From: Pseudoalteromonas galatheae
Lineage (GTDB): Bacteria > Pseudomonadota > Gammaproteobacteria > Enterobacterales > Alteromonadaceae
Direction of reading: 5' to 3'
Assembly (NCBI RefSeq): GCF_005886105.2
Contig: NZ_PNCO02000002.1
Span: 372,001-436,000, forward strand
Length of the DNA stretch: 64,000 nucleotides
Positions within the stretch are counted from its first letter, which is position 1, and the number at the start of each line of letters is the position of its first letter. This document shows positions 34,346-44,037 of the stretch, in pieces. The translations under genes were made by a program, and so were the position numbers. A model generated the notes under the pieces. That model saw only the letters and a program-made list of their open reading frames with translations. It searched no databases and was not told the origin of the DNA.

Positions 34346-36764
34346 AAACTACCTGTTAATCGCGTATCGTAGTTTACTACAACAAAAGCTCTACTCAACA
34401 ATCAATATTTTGGGTTTGGCGATTGGTTTAGCTATTTGTATCAGTATGGCTATCTTTGTTGAGTCTGAGTTGGGTTATGACAAGTTTATTAAGGGTCATG
34501 AGCAAATCTATCGCTCGTCTGTAAAATGGATGCCGCCAAGTGCGCCTGAACAATACTATGCGCAAGGGCAAGTATTTAACGCTGAAAACTATCAAGCACA
34601 TTTTGAAGAAGTGATTGATGCTACTCGCTTTCGAGAAGTGAGTGTTGCGCTTGGACACGGCAAGGAAAGTTTTCTTCATGATGGTGTATTCCTCGCTGAT
34701 CCCAACTTTGTCGATTTTTTCTCCTTAGATGTAATTGACGGAGAGCGTCAGTCGGCACTTGAGGCTCCAAACACCATTGTTTTAACCCAAGCAGCTGCAA
34801 TGCTCTATTTTGGTCGTACGAATGTTGTCGGAGAGTCTTTACTTGGTGCAGGAAAACTACCGTTAAAAGTGAGCGCCGTGATAAAAGATTTGCCACTGCG
34901 CACCCATTTAAATGTCTTTGCGCTCATCAGTATGGCAACGGCCACCACTTATTATGGTGATAACAGCTGGCAGCGTGACCCAAGTTTTAACTATTTCACC
35001 TACGTTAAATTAGCGGATGGGGTAACCGGTGAAGATGTTGAAGCAAAAATCCCAAATTATTTAGAAAATCATTATGGCCCGGGAACTAGCGACACCCTTG
35101 GCTTTGAGTTAATGCCTGTCACCGATATTTACCTTCACTCACATCAGTATGGTGAAATGAAAGAAAATGGTGATATCAATACCGTTTATTCGTTTAGTGT
35201 TATTTCAGCGCTTATTCTCTTTATTGCGTGTGTTAACTTTATGAATTTGTCGACCGCCACAGCAACCAAGCGCGCAAAGGAAGTGGGAGTACGTAAGACA
35301 TTAGGCGCTAAACAGCAGCATTTAGTTGTGCAGTTTGTGGTTGAGGCGATGATGTTGAGTTATATCGCGTTGATCATTGCTGTAGCGCTGGTTGAGGCCG
35401 GTTTGCCCTTGTTTGCGAGCTTTATCGGCAAGCCGCTCAGTTTTGACTTCTATTCAGAGCCGTTAGTGTTGACTACGCTGTTGCTGTTAGGGTTATTCGT
35501 TGGCTTAATCTCAGGCGCATACCCAGCCTTTTACCTAAGCCGCTTTAAACCTGCTAAAGTGCTTAAAGGAGAAGTGACACAGGGTAAATCTGGTGCGCTG
35601 CTGCGTAAAGGGCTGGTGGTATTTCAATTTAGTGTAGCCGTGGTGCTTATTATCGCCACCACAGTATCTAACCAGCAACTAAAGTATGCCAGAGCCATAG
35701 AACTCGGTTATGACAAAGACAATACTTTTGTGCTGAGCCGTCTTTATACAGACATCGCCAGTCAACAACGTAGTGCACTAAAAACACAACTGCTCTCTCA
35801 TCCAAATATTGTCAGTGTGACAGCAAGTTCAGCGGTACCAACAGAGACCATTGTCGATGCTTTTGGGATGGTTAATCCAAAAACACAATTGTCACAAACC
35901 ATGCCGACATTGGCAGTAGATGAAGATTATTTTAGCAGCTACAACATAAAGTTACTGAGTGGTCGAGGGTTTAGTCGCGATTTTCCTGCAGATAAGTTTG
36001 TGATGCCGAGTGCGGCTGAGCCAAATCCGCGTTTTTCGGTTGTGATTAATGAAAAGGCGGCGCAGAGTTTAGGATTTAGTGCTGATGAAGCAGTTGGTAA
36101 GACATTTGAAGTACGATTAACTCGCCATTCAAGCGCTATGGCGACTATCATCGGGGTAACGCACAACTATTATTTTTCTTCACTTAAAACAGAGATAAGC
36201 CCAACGTATCACTTGCTAAGAGAGAGTGAAGGCAATTCGATGGCGATTAAATTCCAAGGTGATATAACGCAAACTCGCGACTTCATAGAGGATACCTGGC
36301 GCAAGCTAGTACCAGAACAAGAAATGGAGCTGACTTATCTACAGACTAAATTTGAGCAGATGTATCGCCAGGAAGACAAAGAAATCATTGTGTTTAACTT
36401 GTTCTCTATACTGGCTATTTTCATTGCTTGTTTAGGCTTATTTGGTCTTGCCTCTTTTTCCACAAAAAGACGCACCAAAGAGATTGGGGTACGTAAAGTA
36501 CTTGGAGCTTCGGTGATGGATATTGTGATATTGATCAACAAGAAATTCTCAAAGCAAGTGATGATCGCAAACCTGATAGCGTGGCCGCTTGCGTACTTTG
36601 TGATGCAGCAGTGGCTAAACAACTTTGTCTATCGTATTGACCTTTCAATCGTGCCATTTTTAATTGCAGCAAGTTTAGCGTTTGCAATCGCTTGGCTAAC
36701 GGTTAGCTCGTTAACGTTAGTTGCTGCACGAGCACGGCCTGTAAAATCACTAAAATATGAGTAA
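34338..36764 (+). CDS. FtsX/MacB-like ABC permease
   Basis: An 808-residue permease with two FtsX domains and two MacB periplasmic domains. Helices begin at about residue 21 (INILGLAIGLAICISMAIF), with groups near 290-420 and 690-790. LGAKQQHLVVQFVVEAM and VRKVLGASVMDIVILINKKF are the two coupling segments. Fused permeases of this size are common in Bacteroidetes-like and Alteromonadales exporters. The GTG at 34338 (AGGAGG six bases upstream, overlapping the ATPase stop) is preferred to the ATG at 34263. The substrate is unknown. Confidence 0.88.
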   Translation: MLKNYLLIAYRSLLQQKLYSTINILGLAIGLAICISMAIFVESELGYDKFIKGHEQIYRSSVKWMPPSAPEQYYAQGQVFNAENYQAHFEEVIDATRFREVSVALGHGKESFLHDGVFLADPNFVDFFSLDVIDGERQSALEAPNTIVLTQAAAMLYFGRTNVVGESLLGAGKLPLKVSAVIKDLPLRTHLNVFALISMATATTYYGDNSWQRDPSFNYFTYVKLADGVTGEDVEAKIPNYLENHYGPGTSDTLGFELMPVTDIYLHSHQYGEMKENGDINTVYSFSVISALILFIACVNFMNLSTATATKRAKEVGVRKTLGAKQQHLVVQFVVEAMMLSYIALIIAVALVEAGLPLFASFIGKPLSFDFYSEPLVLTTLLLLGLFVGLISGAYPAFYLSRFKPAKVLKGEVTQGKSGALLRKGLVVFQFSVAVVLIIATTVSNQQLKYARAIELGYDKDNTFVLSRLYTDIASQQRSALKTQLLSHPNIVSVTASSAVPTETIVDAFGMVNPKTQLSQTMPTLAVDEDYFSSYNIKLLSGRGFSRDFPADKFVMPSAAEPNPRFSVVINEKAAQSLGFSADEAVGKTFEVRLTRHSSAMATIIGVTHNYYFSSLKTEISPTYHLLRESEGNSMAIKFQGDITQTRDFIEDTWRKLVPEQEMELTYLQTKFEQMYRQEDKEIIVFNLFSILAIFIACLGLFGLASFSTKRRTKEIGVRKVLGASVMDIVILINKKFSKQVMIANLIAWPLAYFVMQQWLNNFVYRIDLSIVPFLIAASLAFAIAWLTVSSLTLVAARARPVKSLKYE

Positions 36765-36814
36765 AAGGAATAAACTCCTGCGGTGCTGTTATAGCAAAAG
36801 TAATTAACTGCGTT

Positions 36815-36851
36815 GAATTTACGTACCAGCTTACTGTTGGTACGTAAATTC
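36815..36851. terminator. Perfect 14-bp stem-loop
   Basis: GAATTTACGTACCA, nine-base loop, TGGTACGTAAATTC. It lies between the convergent permease and diguanylate cyclase genes and probably terminates both transcripts, although the U-run is weak. Confidence 0.65.
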
Positions 36852-36873
36852 ACCTTGCCTTTAGGAATAGCTG

Positions 36874-37797
36874 CTAGATTGCCTCTCCAAACACTCGGTT
36901 TTTACCATTTTCTTTAGCTTCATACAGCGCTTTGTCTGCTCTTTCTACTAACGCTTCAACTGGTTGATTGATATTATCCTCGCTAAGTGTAGCGACGCCT
37001 GCACTAACCGATACGGCTTTTAGTGGCGAAAGTTTATGTTCAATCGCGGTTTCGAAGAAAGTTTGTACAACTCTTTGCGCGATCTCTAAGGCGAAAGAAT
37101 AGGGGGTATTAGGCAGTAAGATGGCAAACTCTTCACCGCCGTACCTGTACAGCGCATCCATAGGTCGACGAATATGATTTTTAGCGGTGTTTACAAAAAC
37201 CTTCAAGACATCATCACCCATCAAATGACCATATTCATCGTTATAGAGTTTGAAATAGTCAACATCGAGCATCACAATACTAAGCGGACTGTTTGAGCGC
37301 TTTGCACCGCGATAATGGCGCTCCAAGTCAGTATCAAATAACCTGCGATTAAACGCTTCGGTAAGTCCGTCAACGTATGAATACTCTCTAAGTTGATCGG
37401 CTTGCTTTTTATACTTCAGGTGGGTGAGTACGCGATTAAACAGCGTGCGCGCCACGATTGGTTTACTGATGAAATCAACAGCTCCTGCATCCCAGCACAT
37501 TTCTTGCTGATTTTCTTTAATGTTGGATGTCACAAATATGACGGGAATTCGGGCGGTTATTGGATCTTTTTGAAGCTCCGTACAGGCTTCTATACCCGTT
37601 ATCCCTTCTAACATCCAGTCCATTAGGATTAAGTCTGGTAATGCAAGTTTTACATATTCCATGGCCTTCTCAGCACTTTCAAAAGCAACTACTTTGCATA
37701 TATCTTCTAAACATGCGCATAGCACCTTTTGAGTGAGTGGTGAGTCTTCTATTACTACTATGGTACAGTTGTTTAGTTCTACTACGTCTTCAAACAT
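36874..37797 (-). CDS. Response regulator with GGDEF domain (diguanylate cyclase)
   Basis: A 307-residue two-domain protein. The receiver domain has Asp60 in LILMDWMLEG. The diguanylate cyclase domain (from about residue 135, DGLTEAFNRRLFD) carries an intact active site, RYGGEEFAILLP. It should make c-di-GMP when phosphorylated. No RxxD inhibitory site is obvious before GGEEF. It is divergent from the kinase/regulator operon at 38056, which also ends in c-di-GMP domains. Confidence 0.92.
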   Translation of the reverse strand: MFEDVVELNNCTIVVIEDSPLTQKVLCACLEDICKVVAFESAEKAMEYVKLALPDLILMDWMLEGITGIEACTELQKDPITARIPVIFVTSNIKENQQEMCWDAGAVDFISKPIVARTLFNRVLTHLKYKKQADQLREYSYVDGLTEAFNRRLFDTDLERHYRGAKRSNSPLSIVMLDVDYFKLYNDEYGHLMGDDVLKVFVNTAKNHIRRPMDALYRYGGEEFAILLPNTPYSFALEIAQRVVQTFFETAIEHKLSPLKAVSVSAGVATLSEDNINQPVEALVERADKALYEAKENGKNRVFGEAI

Positions 37798-38055
37798 GCT
37801 ACTGCCTTGGTTTCTGTTGCAGGTTTAGATTAATGTGCTACGTCTCTATTTAAAAAGTAGAGTGTGCTTAAGCGACTATGATTAGTCTTAGCACTAGGCA
37901 AGCATTGCACTATAAATAAAGAACCCTACGTAAGATATAGTATAGACATTTTTATGCTGTAACACACTTATTGCGTAACATTTAAATTACTTTTATCTTG
38001 AATAATGTATTTTTCCTACTATAGATCTTATTACCTGTTCCCAAAGTAAATTCCT

Positions 38056-39153
38056 ATGACAGACTCAACCTCACTTGAGAAAGCAGACAGATTTATTGGT
38101 GATGATTCTCTTTCCGATTTAATTTTTGACAATATCCCAGACTACGCCTTTATCAAAGATGATCAGCTTAGGATCGTAAAAGCGAACGATGCTTTTTGCT
38201 CCATGTATCCAGAAGAAGCCAGAGAGAAAATTATTGGCTACACCACACTTGACTCTTATCAACCAGAAGAAGTTGAAGAGTTTATCAAAGATGATAAAAA
38301 AGCCTTGGAAACAGGGTATGCAGAGTGTTTGGAGATTATCAATTTCCCAGATGGTGGCGTCAGAACATTATTTACTCGCAAAAAGCGATTCTATGATGCC
38401 AAAGGCGCGACGTTTATTTTGGGGCTTTCCAGTGACGTGACCGAAAGGGAGCATCTTGTTGCTCAGTTAAAGCGCTCCAATGAAGCCTTAGACGAATTTG
38501 CTTATATTGCCTCTCACGATTTAAAAGCGCCACTCAATGCGATTTCTAAGTTGGTAACTTGGATTGATGAAGACTACGGCGATGAGTTACCCGAAGGCGC
38601 TAAGGAGAATTTTGATTTAATTCAGCAGCGTGTGTCGAGAATGAGTAAATTGCTCCATGATTTACTGATTTACTCGCGGGTAAATCGAAAGCATAGCGAA
38701 AACGAAACGTTTGAATTCTGCGAATTTACAAAAGAGATATATGACTCTATTGATATTGAGGCGAAGCTGAAATTGGAATGCACTTCTCTAATTGTAACCT
38801 TACCGAAAACGGCATTAGAAGTTGTTACCCGTAATTTAATTAGCAACTCGCTTAAACACCATGACTGTGAAAATGGCTCACTAATAATCCACGTTAAAGA
38901 AAGCGCTAAAGAGTATGAAATGCATTTTATTGACGATGGTCCAGGGATCCCACCTGAGTATAGGGAGAAAGTATTTGAAATGTTCCAAACGCTTAAACCT
39001 AGAGATCAACAAGAAGGTAGCGGTATGGGATTGGCAATCATTAAAAAAGTGCTCAATCACTATGGCGGTTCAGTTGATATTGTAGATAGTAACGTTGGCA
39101 CTGAGTTTGTACTCAAGTGGCCAAAAGTAGATACCAGAGTTAACCCTAATTAG
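38056..39153 (+). CDS. Soluble PAS-domain histidine kinase
   Basis: A 365-residue cytosolic kinase without membrane segments. A PAS domain is at about residues 20-130 (IFDNIPDYAFIKDDQLRIVKANDAF and RKKRFYDAKGATFILGLSSDVTER). HisKA is IASHDLKAPLNAISKLVTW, of the phytochrome-kinase type, with His at about 154. HATPase_c has DDGPGIPPEYREKVFEMF and GSGMGLAIIKKVLNHYGG. It is first of three co-directional genes 10-11 bases apart, so its phosphate is likely passed to the two receiver proteins that follow. Confidence 0.9.
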   Translation: MTDSTSLEKADRFIGDDSLSDLIFDNIPDYAFIKDDQLRIVKANDAFCSMYPEEAREKIIGYTTLDSYQPEEVEEFIKDDKKALETGYAECLEIINFPDGGVRTLFTRKKRFYDAKGATFILGLSSDVTEREHLVAQLKRSNEALDEFAYIASHDLKAPLNAISKLVTWIDEDYGDELPEGAKENFDLIQQRVSRMSKLLHDLLIYSRVNRKHSENETFEFCEFTKEIYDSIDIEAKLKLECTSLIVTLPKTALEVVTRNLISNSLKHHDCENGSLIIHVKESAKEYEMHFIDDGPGIPPEYREKVFEMFQTLKPRDQQEGSGMGLAIIKKVLNHYGGSVDIVDSNVGTEFVLKWPKVDTRVNPN

Positions 39154-39163
39154 GATTCATTTT

Positions 39164-39583
39164 ATGCAAAATAATGATATTACAGTGCTGGTCGTCGAGG
39201 ATGATGACATTGACTATATGACAGTAAAGCGCAGTTTTGCAAAGCGCAAGATAATGAACCCTATGGTACGGGCAATTGATGGCGTTGAAGCGTTAGAATT
39301 CTTACAAGCTAAGAAAATAGAGTATCCATTTATTGTTTTATTAGATTTAAAAATGCCTCGTATGGGTGGGCTTGAGTTTTTAGCTCGGTTGAGAGAAGAC
39401 CCTGAGCTACAAGATACCGTTGTGTTCGTACTTACTACTTCGAAAGATGAAGATGATATTCATCATAGTTATGAAAAAAACGTAGCGGGATATTTTTTAA
39501 AAGAAGAAGCAAGTAACTCAATGATGAGCCTCGTTGATATGTTGGATGGGTATTGGCGAATTGTACAGTTTCCAACTAAGTAA
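39164..39583 (+). CDS. Single-domain response regulator (Rcp1-like)
   Basis: A 139-residue stand-alone receiver with VEDDDIDYMTVKRSF, phospho-acceptor Asp61 in IVLLDLKMPRMGG, LTTSKDEDDI and a switch lysine in YFLKEEA. Proteins of this form pair with phytochrome-type kinases, matching the HisKA type of the upstream gene. Without an output domain it probably acts as a phosphate shuttle or by protein binding. Middle gene of the three-gene operon. Confidence 0.9.
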   Translation: MQNNDITVLVVEDDDIDYMTVKRSFAKRKIMNPMVRAIDGVEALEFLQAKKIEYPFIVLLDLKMPRMGGLEFLARLREDPELQDTVVFVLTTSKDEDDIHHSYEKNVAGYFLKEEASNSMMSLVDMLDGYWRIVQFPTK

Positions 39584-39594
39584 TGAGGTTGTAA

Positions 39595-41328
39595 ATGAAT
39601 ATATTGCTTGTTGACGATGATATAGTTGACCGAAAGATGATCCGCCGCTCCCTAGTGAAAGGTGGGATTGAACATCAATTGACAGAAGTCAGTACGGTAG
39701 AAGAAGGAATATTTGCGCTCGAAGAGCTTTGCTTCGACCTATTACTACTGGATTACAATATGCCGTCCAAAAATGGTTTGGACTTACTCATCGAACTCAG
39801 GCGTGTTAACCATATTAAAGATTTAACCATAGTCATGATCAGCAATTCGCATTCTGAAGAGTTGGTTTTGAAATGTCTAGATTTGGGTGTACAGGACTTT
39901 CTACTCAAAGAAGAGGTCACTGCATCGCTTTTAAGCCGTTCTATTATTCAAGCCAGAAAACGTTTTGAGTTAGAAAGTCAGCTGCATAATAGCTACTTGC
40001 AAGTAAAGCAGATGGCCGAGCGCGACTCATTGACGGGGTTGTATAATCGTTACTACTTCGAGGAGTCTTGCCAGCGGCTGATGCAAGCCGATAAAAAGCG
40101 CTATAAGTGTGTTGGGATCCTTGTCGTCGATATCGTCGATTTTAAAAAGATAAATGACCGTTTTGGCCATGAAATCGCCGATCAACTTTTACTTGAACTA
40201 GGAGCAAGCTTTAATAGGCATACCAAGCAAGAAGATATTGTCAGTCGCTTTGGTGGAGACGAGTTTGCTTGTTTGATGGTGACTTGTGATAACCCGCTGC
40301 AAATTAAAATAGAAGCTGAAAAGCTTGTTCGTTTGTTGAGTCGAAGCTATTCAATTTATGAGCTGGACATCTACTGCCAAGTAAGAATGGGAATTTCTCT
40401 TTATCCGCTCAATGGTAATAACGCTGATGATTTAATACGTTTTGCTGATATTGCACTATTTAGGGCTAAATCCTCCCAAAGTACAATGGCGTGTATTTTT
40501 GAAGATAATATGCAGACCGAGTTCCAGATGAAGTATAACGTGGAGCAAGATTTACGAGGCGCAATAGATAGGCAAGAGTTAGAGTTGGCATTTCAGCCAA
40601 TTGTCGATATTCAGCAGGCTAAAGTGGTGTCTCTAGAAGCGTTGATCCGGTGGCCTACGGCAAAATACACAAGCAATCCTCAAGAATTTATTGCGATAGC
40701 TGAAGAGTCGAAGCTCATCGAGCCTTTGGGAAAGTGGATTATTGAGCATGCGATCACCACATTAAAGCAGATACAGACAAAGTGCGGATATCCTATTCGT
40801 TTGGCAATAAACCTTTCACCATTACAGCTCGGAGACATTGCTCTGCCTGCGTTCATCAATGATTGTTTAAAGCAAGCAGATATGGACGGTACTTTATTTA
40901 CGTTTGAGCTAACAGAAACAGCGCTTTTAAATGAAAATAAACGGGTAACATCAAGCCTAAGCCGCATAAAAGAGCTTGGCTGCAAGATTGCGCTAGATGA
41001 TTTTGGAACGGGCTATTCTTCAATATCACATTTGCTCAATTATCCAATTGATATTGTTAAAGTGGATAAATCGCTTACCGACAGAATTGAGGTAGACGAT
41101 AGAGGGAAAAGGATATTTTTGGGTTTGATTGATATGCTCAAAAGCCTACAGTTGAGCATTGTTGTTGAAGGTGTTGAGAAATATCAGCAGTACTATGTTT
41201 GTAAAGAGGCAAAAGTAGATAAAATTCAGGGTTATTACTTTTCGAGCCCTGTTTCTGAAAAGTCCGTAGTGAAAACGATAAAAGCGGTAAATCGCGACCT
41301 TGCCAGAGAATTTAAAGCAATGCAGTAG
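39595..41328 (+). CDS. Response regulator with GGDEF and EAL domains
   Basis: A 577-residue c-di-GMP protein. The receiver domain (Asp53 in LLLLDYNMPSKNG) is followed by GGDEF at about 145-300 with an intact RFGGDEFACLM (about residue 220). The EAL domain from about 320 has SLEALIRWP at about 347, DDFGTGYSSISHL and EGVEKYQQYYVCKE. Both active sites look intact, so it could be bifunctional or mainly a phosphodiesterase. It is the output of the kinase operon. Confidence 0.92.
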   Translation: MNILLVDDDIVDRKMIRRSLVKGGIEHQLTEVSTVEEGIFALEELCFDLLLLDYNMPSKNGLDLLIELRRVNHIKDLTIVMISNSHSEELVLKCLDLGVQDFLLKEEVTASLLSRSIIQARKRFELESQLHNSYLQVKQMAERDSLTGLYNRYYFEESCQRLMQADKKRYKCVGILVVDIVDFKKINDRFGHEIADQLLLELGASFNRHTKQEDIVSRFGGDEFACLMVTCDNPLQIKIEAEKLVRLLSRSYSIYELDIYCQVRMGISLYPLNGNNADDLIRFADIALFRAKSSQSTMACIFEDNMQTEFQMKYNVEQDLRGAIDRQELELAFQPIVDIQQAKVVSLEALIRWPTAKYTSNPQEFIAIAEESKLIEPLGKWIIEHAITTLKQIQTKCGYPIRLAINLSPLQLGDIALPAFINDCLKQADMDGTLFTFELTETALLNENKRVTSSLSRIKELGCKIALDDFGTGYSSISHLLNYPIDIVKVDKSLTDRIEVDDRGKRIFLGLIDMLKSLQLSIVVEGVEKYQQYYVCKEAKVDKIQGYYFSSPVSEKSVVKTIKAVNRDLAREFKAMQ

Positions 41329-41336
41329 AAAGATAA

Positions 41337-41357
41337 AGCCAGCAGTAGCGGCTGGCT
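41337..41357. terminator. Hairpin between convergent genes
   Basis: AGCCAGC, seven-base loop, GCTGGCT between the GGDEF-EAL gene and the leftward flavoprotein gene. The stem is strong but has no clear U-run. Confidence 0.55.
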
Positions 41358-41372
41358 CCTGTGATGTTTGTA

Positions 41373-42833
41373 TTAAGCGCCAGGACCACACTCCAAACAG
41401 TGTTTGATAATATCTGGGCCAAACTTCAAGTTTGCATTAAGATTCCTTAGTGCCGTTCTTAGGCCTTCTTCTATCACTGGGTGGTAGAAAGGCATGTCGA
41501 GCATTTGTGGCACGGTCATCTTGTTTTGTAGCGCCCAAGCAAGTAAATGCGCCATATGCTCAGCAGCGGGGCCGACAAATTCGGCACCTAAGAATAACCC
41601 GGAGCCTTGCTCAGCGTAGACTCGCATATGGCCTTTGTTTTTTAACATCACGCGGCTGCGGCCTTGGTTTTCAAAGCTCACCTCTCCGATGGCAAAGCAG
41701 CCGCAATTGCCATATTGCTTTTCCAGCTCTTTATAACTTGCTCCAACCATAGCAATTTGTGGGTCGCTAAATACCGCCGCAAGCTTTGCACGGCGTAGTC
41801 CCACTCTCACATCAGGGAAGCGACCAGCATTTTCACCTGCAATCGTGCCCTGATCTGCGGCTTCATGTAGAAGCGGGATCTGGTTACTGGCATCACCCGC
41901 AATAAAAATCGGGGCGTTACCTGAGCTATCAAGACATTGCATGGTATGTGGGTCGGCTAGCGGAACGCCTCGGTCATCAAGCTCAAGTGTGGTATTTTCT
42001 AGCCCTAAGTTATCAACATTGGGCACACGACCTGTGGCTGCCAACACATAGTCAAACTGCTCGGTTTGTGGTTTCCCTTGTTTGTCAATGTAGGTAAGCT
42101 CGGCTTTGTCACCGACCTGTTTCATATCTGATACTTTGGCATCAGTATCGAGGTAGAACTCATCGCTAAACACAGTGGTGGCATAGTCTTTGACGATTGG
42201 ATCGGTTAGTGGACCAAGGCCACCGCCGACACCAAATACTTTGACCTTTACGCCAAGTCGGTGTAGCGCTTGACCTAGTTCTAAGCCAATCACACCGGGG
42301 CCAAATACGGCAACTGAGCCGGGTAAATCGTCCCAGTCAAAAACGTTATCGTTAATGACTAAGCGGTCGCCAAAATTATTAAATGCACCGGGGTAGCTAG
42401 GTCTTGAACCCGTAGCGATAACAAAGCGTTTAGCTGTGATCTGCGTGTGGTCGTCCAACTGTACTGTATGGCTGTTGATAAATTTTGCACTGCCGCGTAG
42501 TTTATCCTGCAGAGGCAATTCGTCTACAGCTTCGACGACAAAGCCAACGAAGCGATCTCGCTCTCGTTTGACTCTCGCCATAACCGCTTTACCGTCAATT
42601 TCAGCGGGTTTTACATTAATACCAAATTTAGGTGCGACTTCAATTTGGTGTGCAGCTTCAGCAGCGGCAATCAGTAACTTGCTCGGCATGCAACCAACCC
42701 GTGCGCACGTTGTGCCGTATACACCGGACTCAATCATCAGCACTTCTGAGGTATATTTTTTGGCGTTTCTATAGGCGCTGAGACCCGCTGTCCCCGCACC
42801 AATCACGACTACGTCGGTGTTTATCTTTTTCAT
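41373..42833 (-). CDS. Dihydrolipoyl dehydrogenase-like flavoprotein disulfide reductase
   Basis: A 486-residue class I pyridine nucleotide-disulfide oxidoreductase. It shows an FAD Rossmann motif (VVVIGAGTAGLSAYRNA), the redox-active pair Cys43/Cys48 in GTTCARVGCMPSKLL, an NAD-binding motif (VAVFGPGVIGLELGQALHRLG) and the active-site His-Glu HPVIEEGLR. It is not beside pyruvate or 2-oxoglutarate dehydrogenase genes, so its disulfide partner is unknown. The ATG at 42833 has GGAG six bases upstream and is preferred to 42866. Confidence 0.87.
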   Translation of the reverse strand: MKKINTDVVVIGAGTAGLSAYRNAKKYTSEVLMIESGVYGTTCARVGCMPSKLLIAAAEAAHQIEVAPKFGINVKPAEIDGKAVMARVKRERDRFVGFVVEAVDELPLQDKLRGSAKFINSHTVQLDDHTQITAKRFVIATGSRPSYPGAFNNFGDRLVINDNVFDWDDLPGSVAVFGPGVIGLELGQALHRLGVKVKVFGVGGGLGPLTDPIVKDYATTVFSDEFYLDTDAKVSDMKQVGDKAELTYIDKQGKPQTEQFDYVLAATGRVPNVDNLGLENTTLELDDRGVPLADPHTMQCLDSSGNAPIFIAGDASNQIPLLHEAADQGTIAGENAGRFPDVRVGLRRAKLAAVFSDPQIAMVGASYKELEKQYGNCGCFAIGEVSFENQGRSRVMLKNKGHMRVYAEQGSGLFLGAEFVGPAAEHMAHLLAWALQNKMTVPQMLDMPFYHPVIEEGLRTALRNLNANLKFGPDIIKHCLECGPGA

Positions 42834-42859
42834 TTTTTGCTCCGAAATCAGAAAGTGTG

Positions 42860-43020
42860 ATACCAATTTACTTAATTAAGAGGTCTATTTGAGGCGAGAA
42901 AATCTTGTCGATAGCCAGGCAAAAATTTTGCTATTTAGTTGTTCTAAATGAGAAATTTTTAACGTAGTTAGCGTCAGATTTGCTCCTTCAAATTGAGCAA
43001 GTATTAAGATAAATTGGTAT
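42860..43020 (-). mobile_element. MITE-like palindromic element, copy 1
   Basis: A 161-base element bounded by ATACCAATT and AATTGGTAT and carrying no ORF. Its interior (AAAATTTTGCTATTTAGTTG onward to the ...AATTTTTAACG segment) is the reverse complement of the interior of the element at 52905-53064. It fills most of the gap between the flavoprotein and peroxiredoxin genes. Terminal inverted repeats and lack of coding suggest a non-autonomous transposon moved by a transposase elsewhere. Confidence 0.7.
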
Positions 43021-43076
43021 ACTCCCCCATGACAGTCAGTTATTAGCCATCGTGTTGTGTTGAGGGGGAACATTTT

Positions 43077-43102
43077 GACTTGGTGAACAAGTTCACCAAG
43101 TC
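43077..43102. terminator. Perfect 12-bp stem-loop
   Basis: GACTTGGTGAAC, loop AA, GTTCACCAAGTC, twenty bases after the end of the peroxiredoxin gene. It is a probable terminator for that gene, but neither strand shows a U-run right after the stem. Confidence 0.5.
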
Positions 43103-43122
43103 ATGTTGTGGGGGATGAGTGA

Positions 43123-43851
43123 TTAAGCGAAATATTCAGCTAAATCGTCTGAGCCACCGATGTGTTTACCACCGATAAATACTTGCGGCACGGTTTCGCG
43201 ACCAGATAGCGCTTTAAGACTGGTTAGCGATGCTTGTTGACCAAGTACCAGCTCTTCATATGCCAGTCCTTTTTCTTTTAGCAAGGCTTTGGCTTTTTCA
43301 CAGAATGGACAGCCAATCTTGCTAATAATGGTAACCGGCTCTGGTTTGATTTGGCGTGGGTTAATGTACTCCAACATAGTATCTGCGTCTGATACTTCAA
43401 ACGGGTCGCCAGGCTTTTCCGGTTCGATAAACATTTTGTCAATCACACCATCTTTTACCAGCATTGAATAACGCCAGCTGCGTTTGCCAAAACCTAAATC
43501 GTTTTTATCAACTAACATGCCCATGCCGTCAGTGAATTCGCCGTTACCGTCAGGTAGTAGTGTAATATTCTGCGCTTCTTGGTACTGTGCCCATGCGTTC
43601 ATTACAAACGTATCATTAACGGATAAACACACGATTTCGTCGACACCATTTTGCTTAAATACGCTGGCAAGCTCGTTATAGCGTGGTAAATGCGTTGACG
43701 AACATGTTGGTGTAAAGGCACCAGGCAAAGAAAATACAACTACAGTTTTGCCTTTAAAAATTTCATCGGTGGTGACGTGCTTCCACTCTTCATTTTCTCT
43801 AATTGGGAATGTAACCTGTGGTACGCGTTGACCTTCAATACTCTTTAACAT
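43123..43851 (-). CDS. Hybrid peroxiredoxin-glutaredoxin (Prx5-Grx)
   Basis: A 242-residue antioxidant fusion. Residues 1 to about 165 form a Prx5-type peroxiredoxin with peroxidatic Cys50 in [13 protein letters not shown]. Residues about 172-242 are a glutaredoxin with Cys181-Pro-Phe-Cys184 ([14 protein letters not shown]) and the [18 protein letters not shown] glutathione site. Such hybrids reduce peroxides using glutathione directly, as in Haemophilus and Vibrio. GGAAAG precedes the ATG. The adjacent flavin disulfide reductase may share a redox role. Confidence 0.93.
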   Translation of the reverse strand: MLKSIEGQRVPQVTFPIRENEEWKHVTTDEIFKGKTVVVFSLPGAFTPTCSSTHLPRYNELASVFKQNGVDEIVCLSVNDTFVMNAWAQYQEAQNITLLPDGNGEFTDGMGMLVDKNDLGFGKRSWRYSMLVKDGVIDKMFIEPEKPGDPFEVSDADTMLEYINPRQIKPEPVTIISKIGCPFCEKAKALLKEKGLAYEELVLGQQASLTSLKALSGRETVPQVFIGGKHIGGSDDLAEYFA

Positions 43852-44037
43852 TTTGCTTTCCTTCTTAAGTTGATGTAGCCATTATGCCGTGCGCATTTTG
43901 ATTTGTATAATTGATAGTTGAGATTAAAGTGTTCAATAAAATTGATTGTTTTCAACTTCAAATATTTGTATTTTTTAACCTAGCCAATGCCGCTAAATTG
44001 AGATTAGTCAATTTTTACGGGAGTAGGGAATATTTAG

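Noticed and set aside
43077..43102. Strong intrinsic terminator for the peroxiredoxin gene
   Set aside because: The stem is perfect, but neither strand has the U-run, so it is kept only as a probable hairpin.
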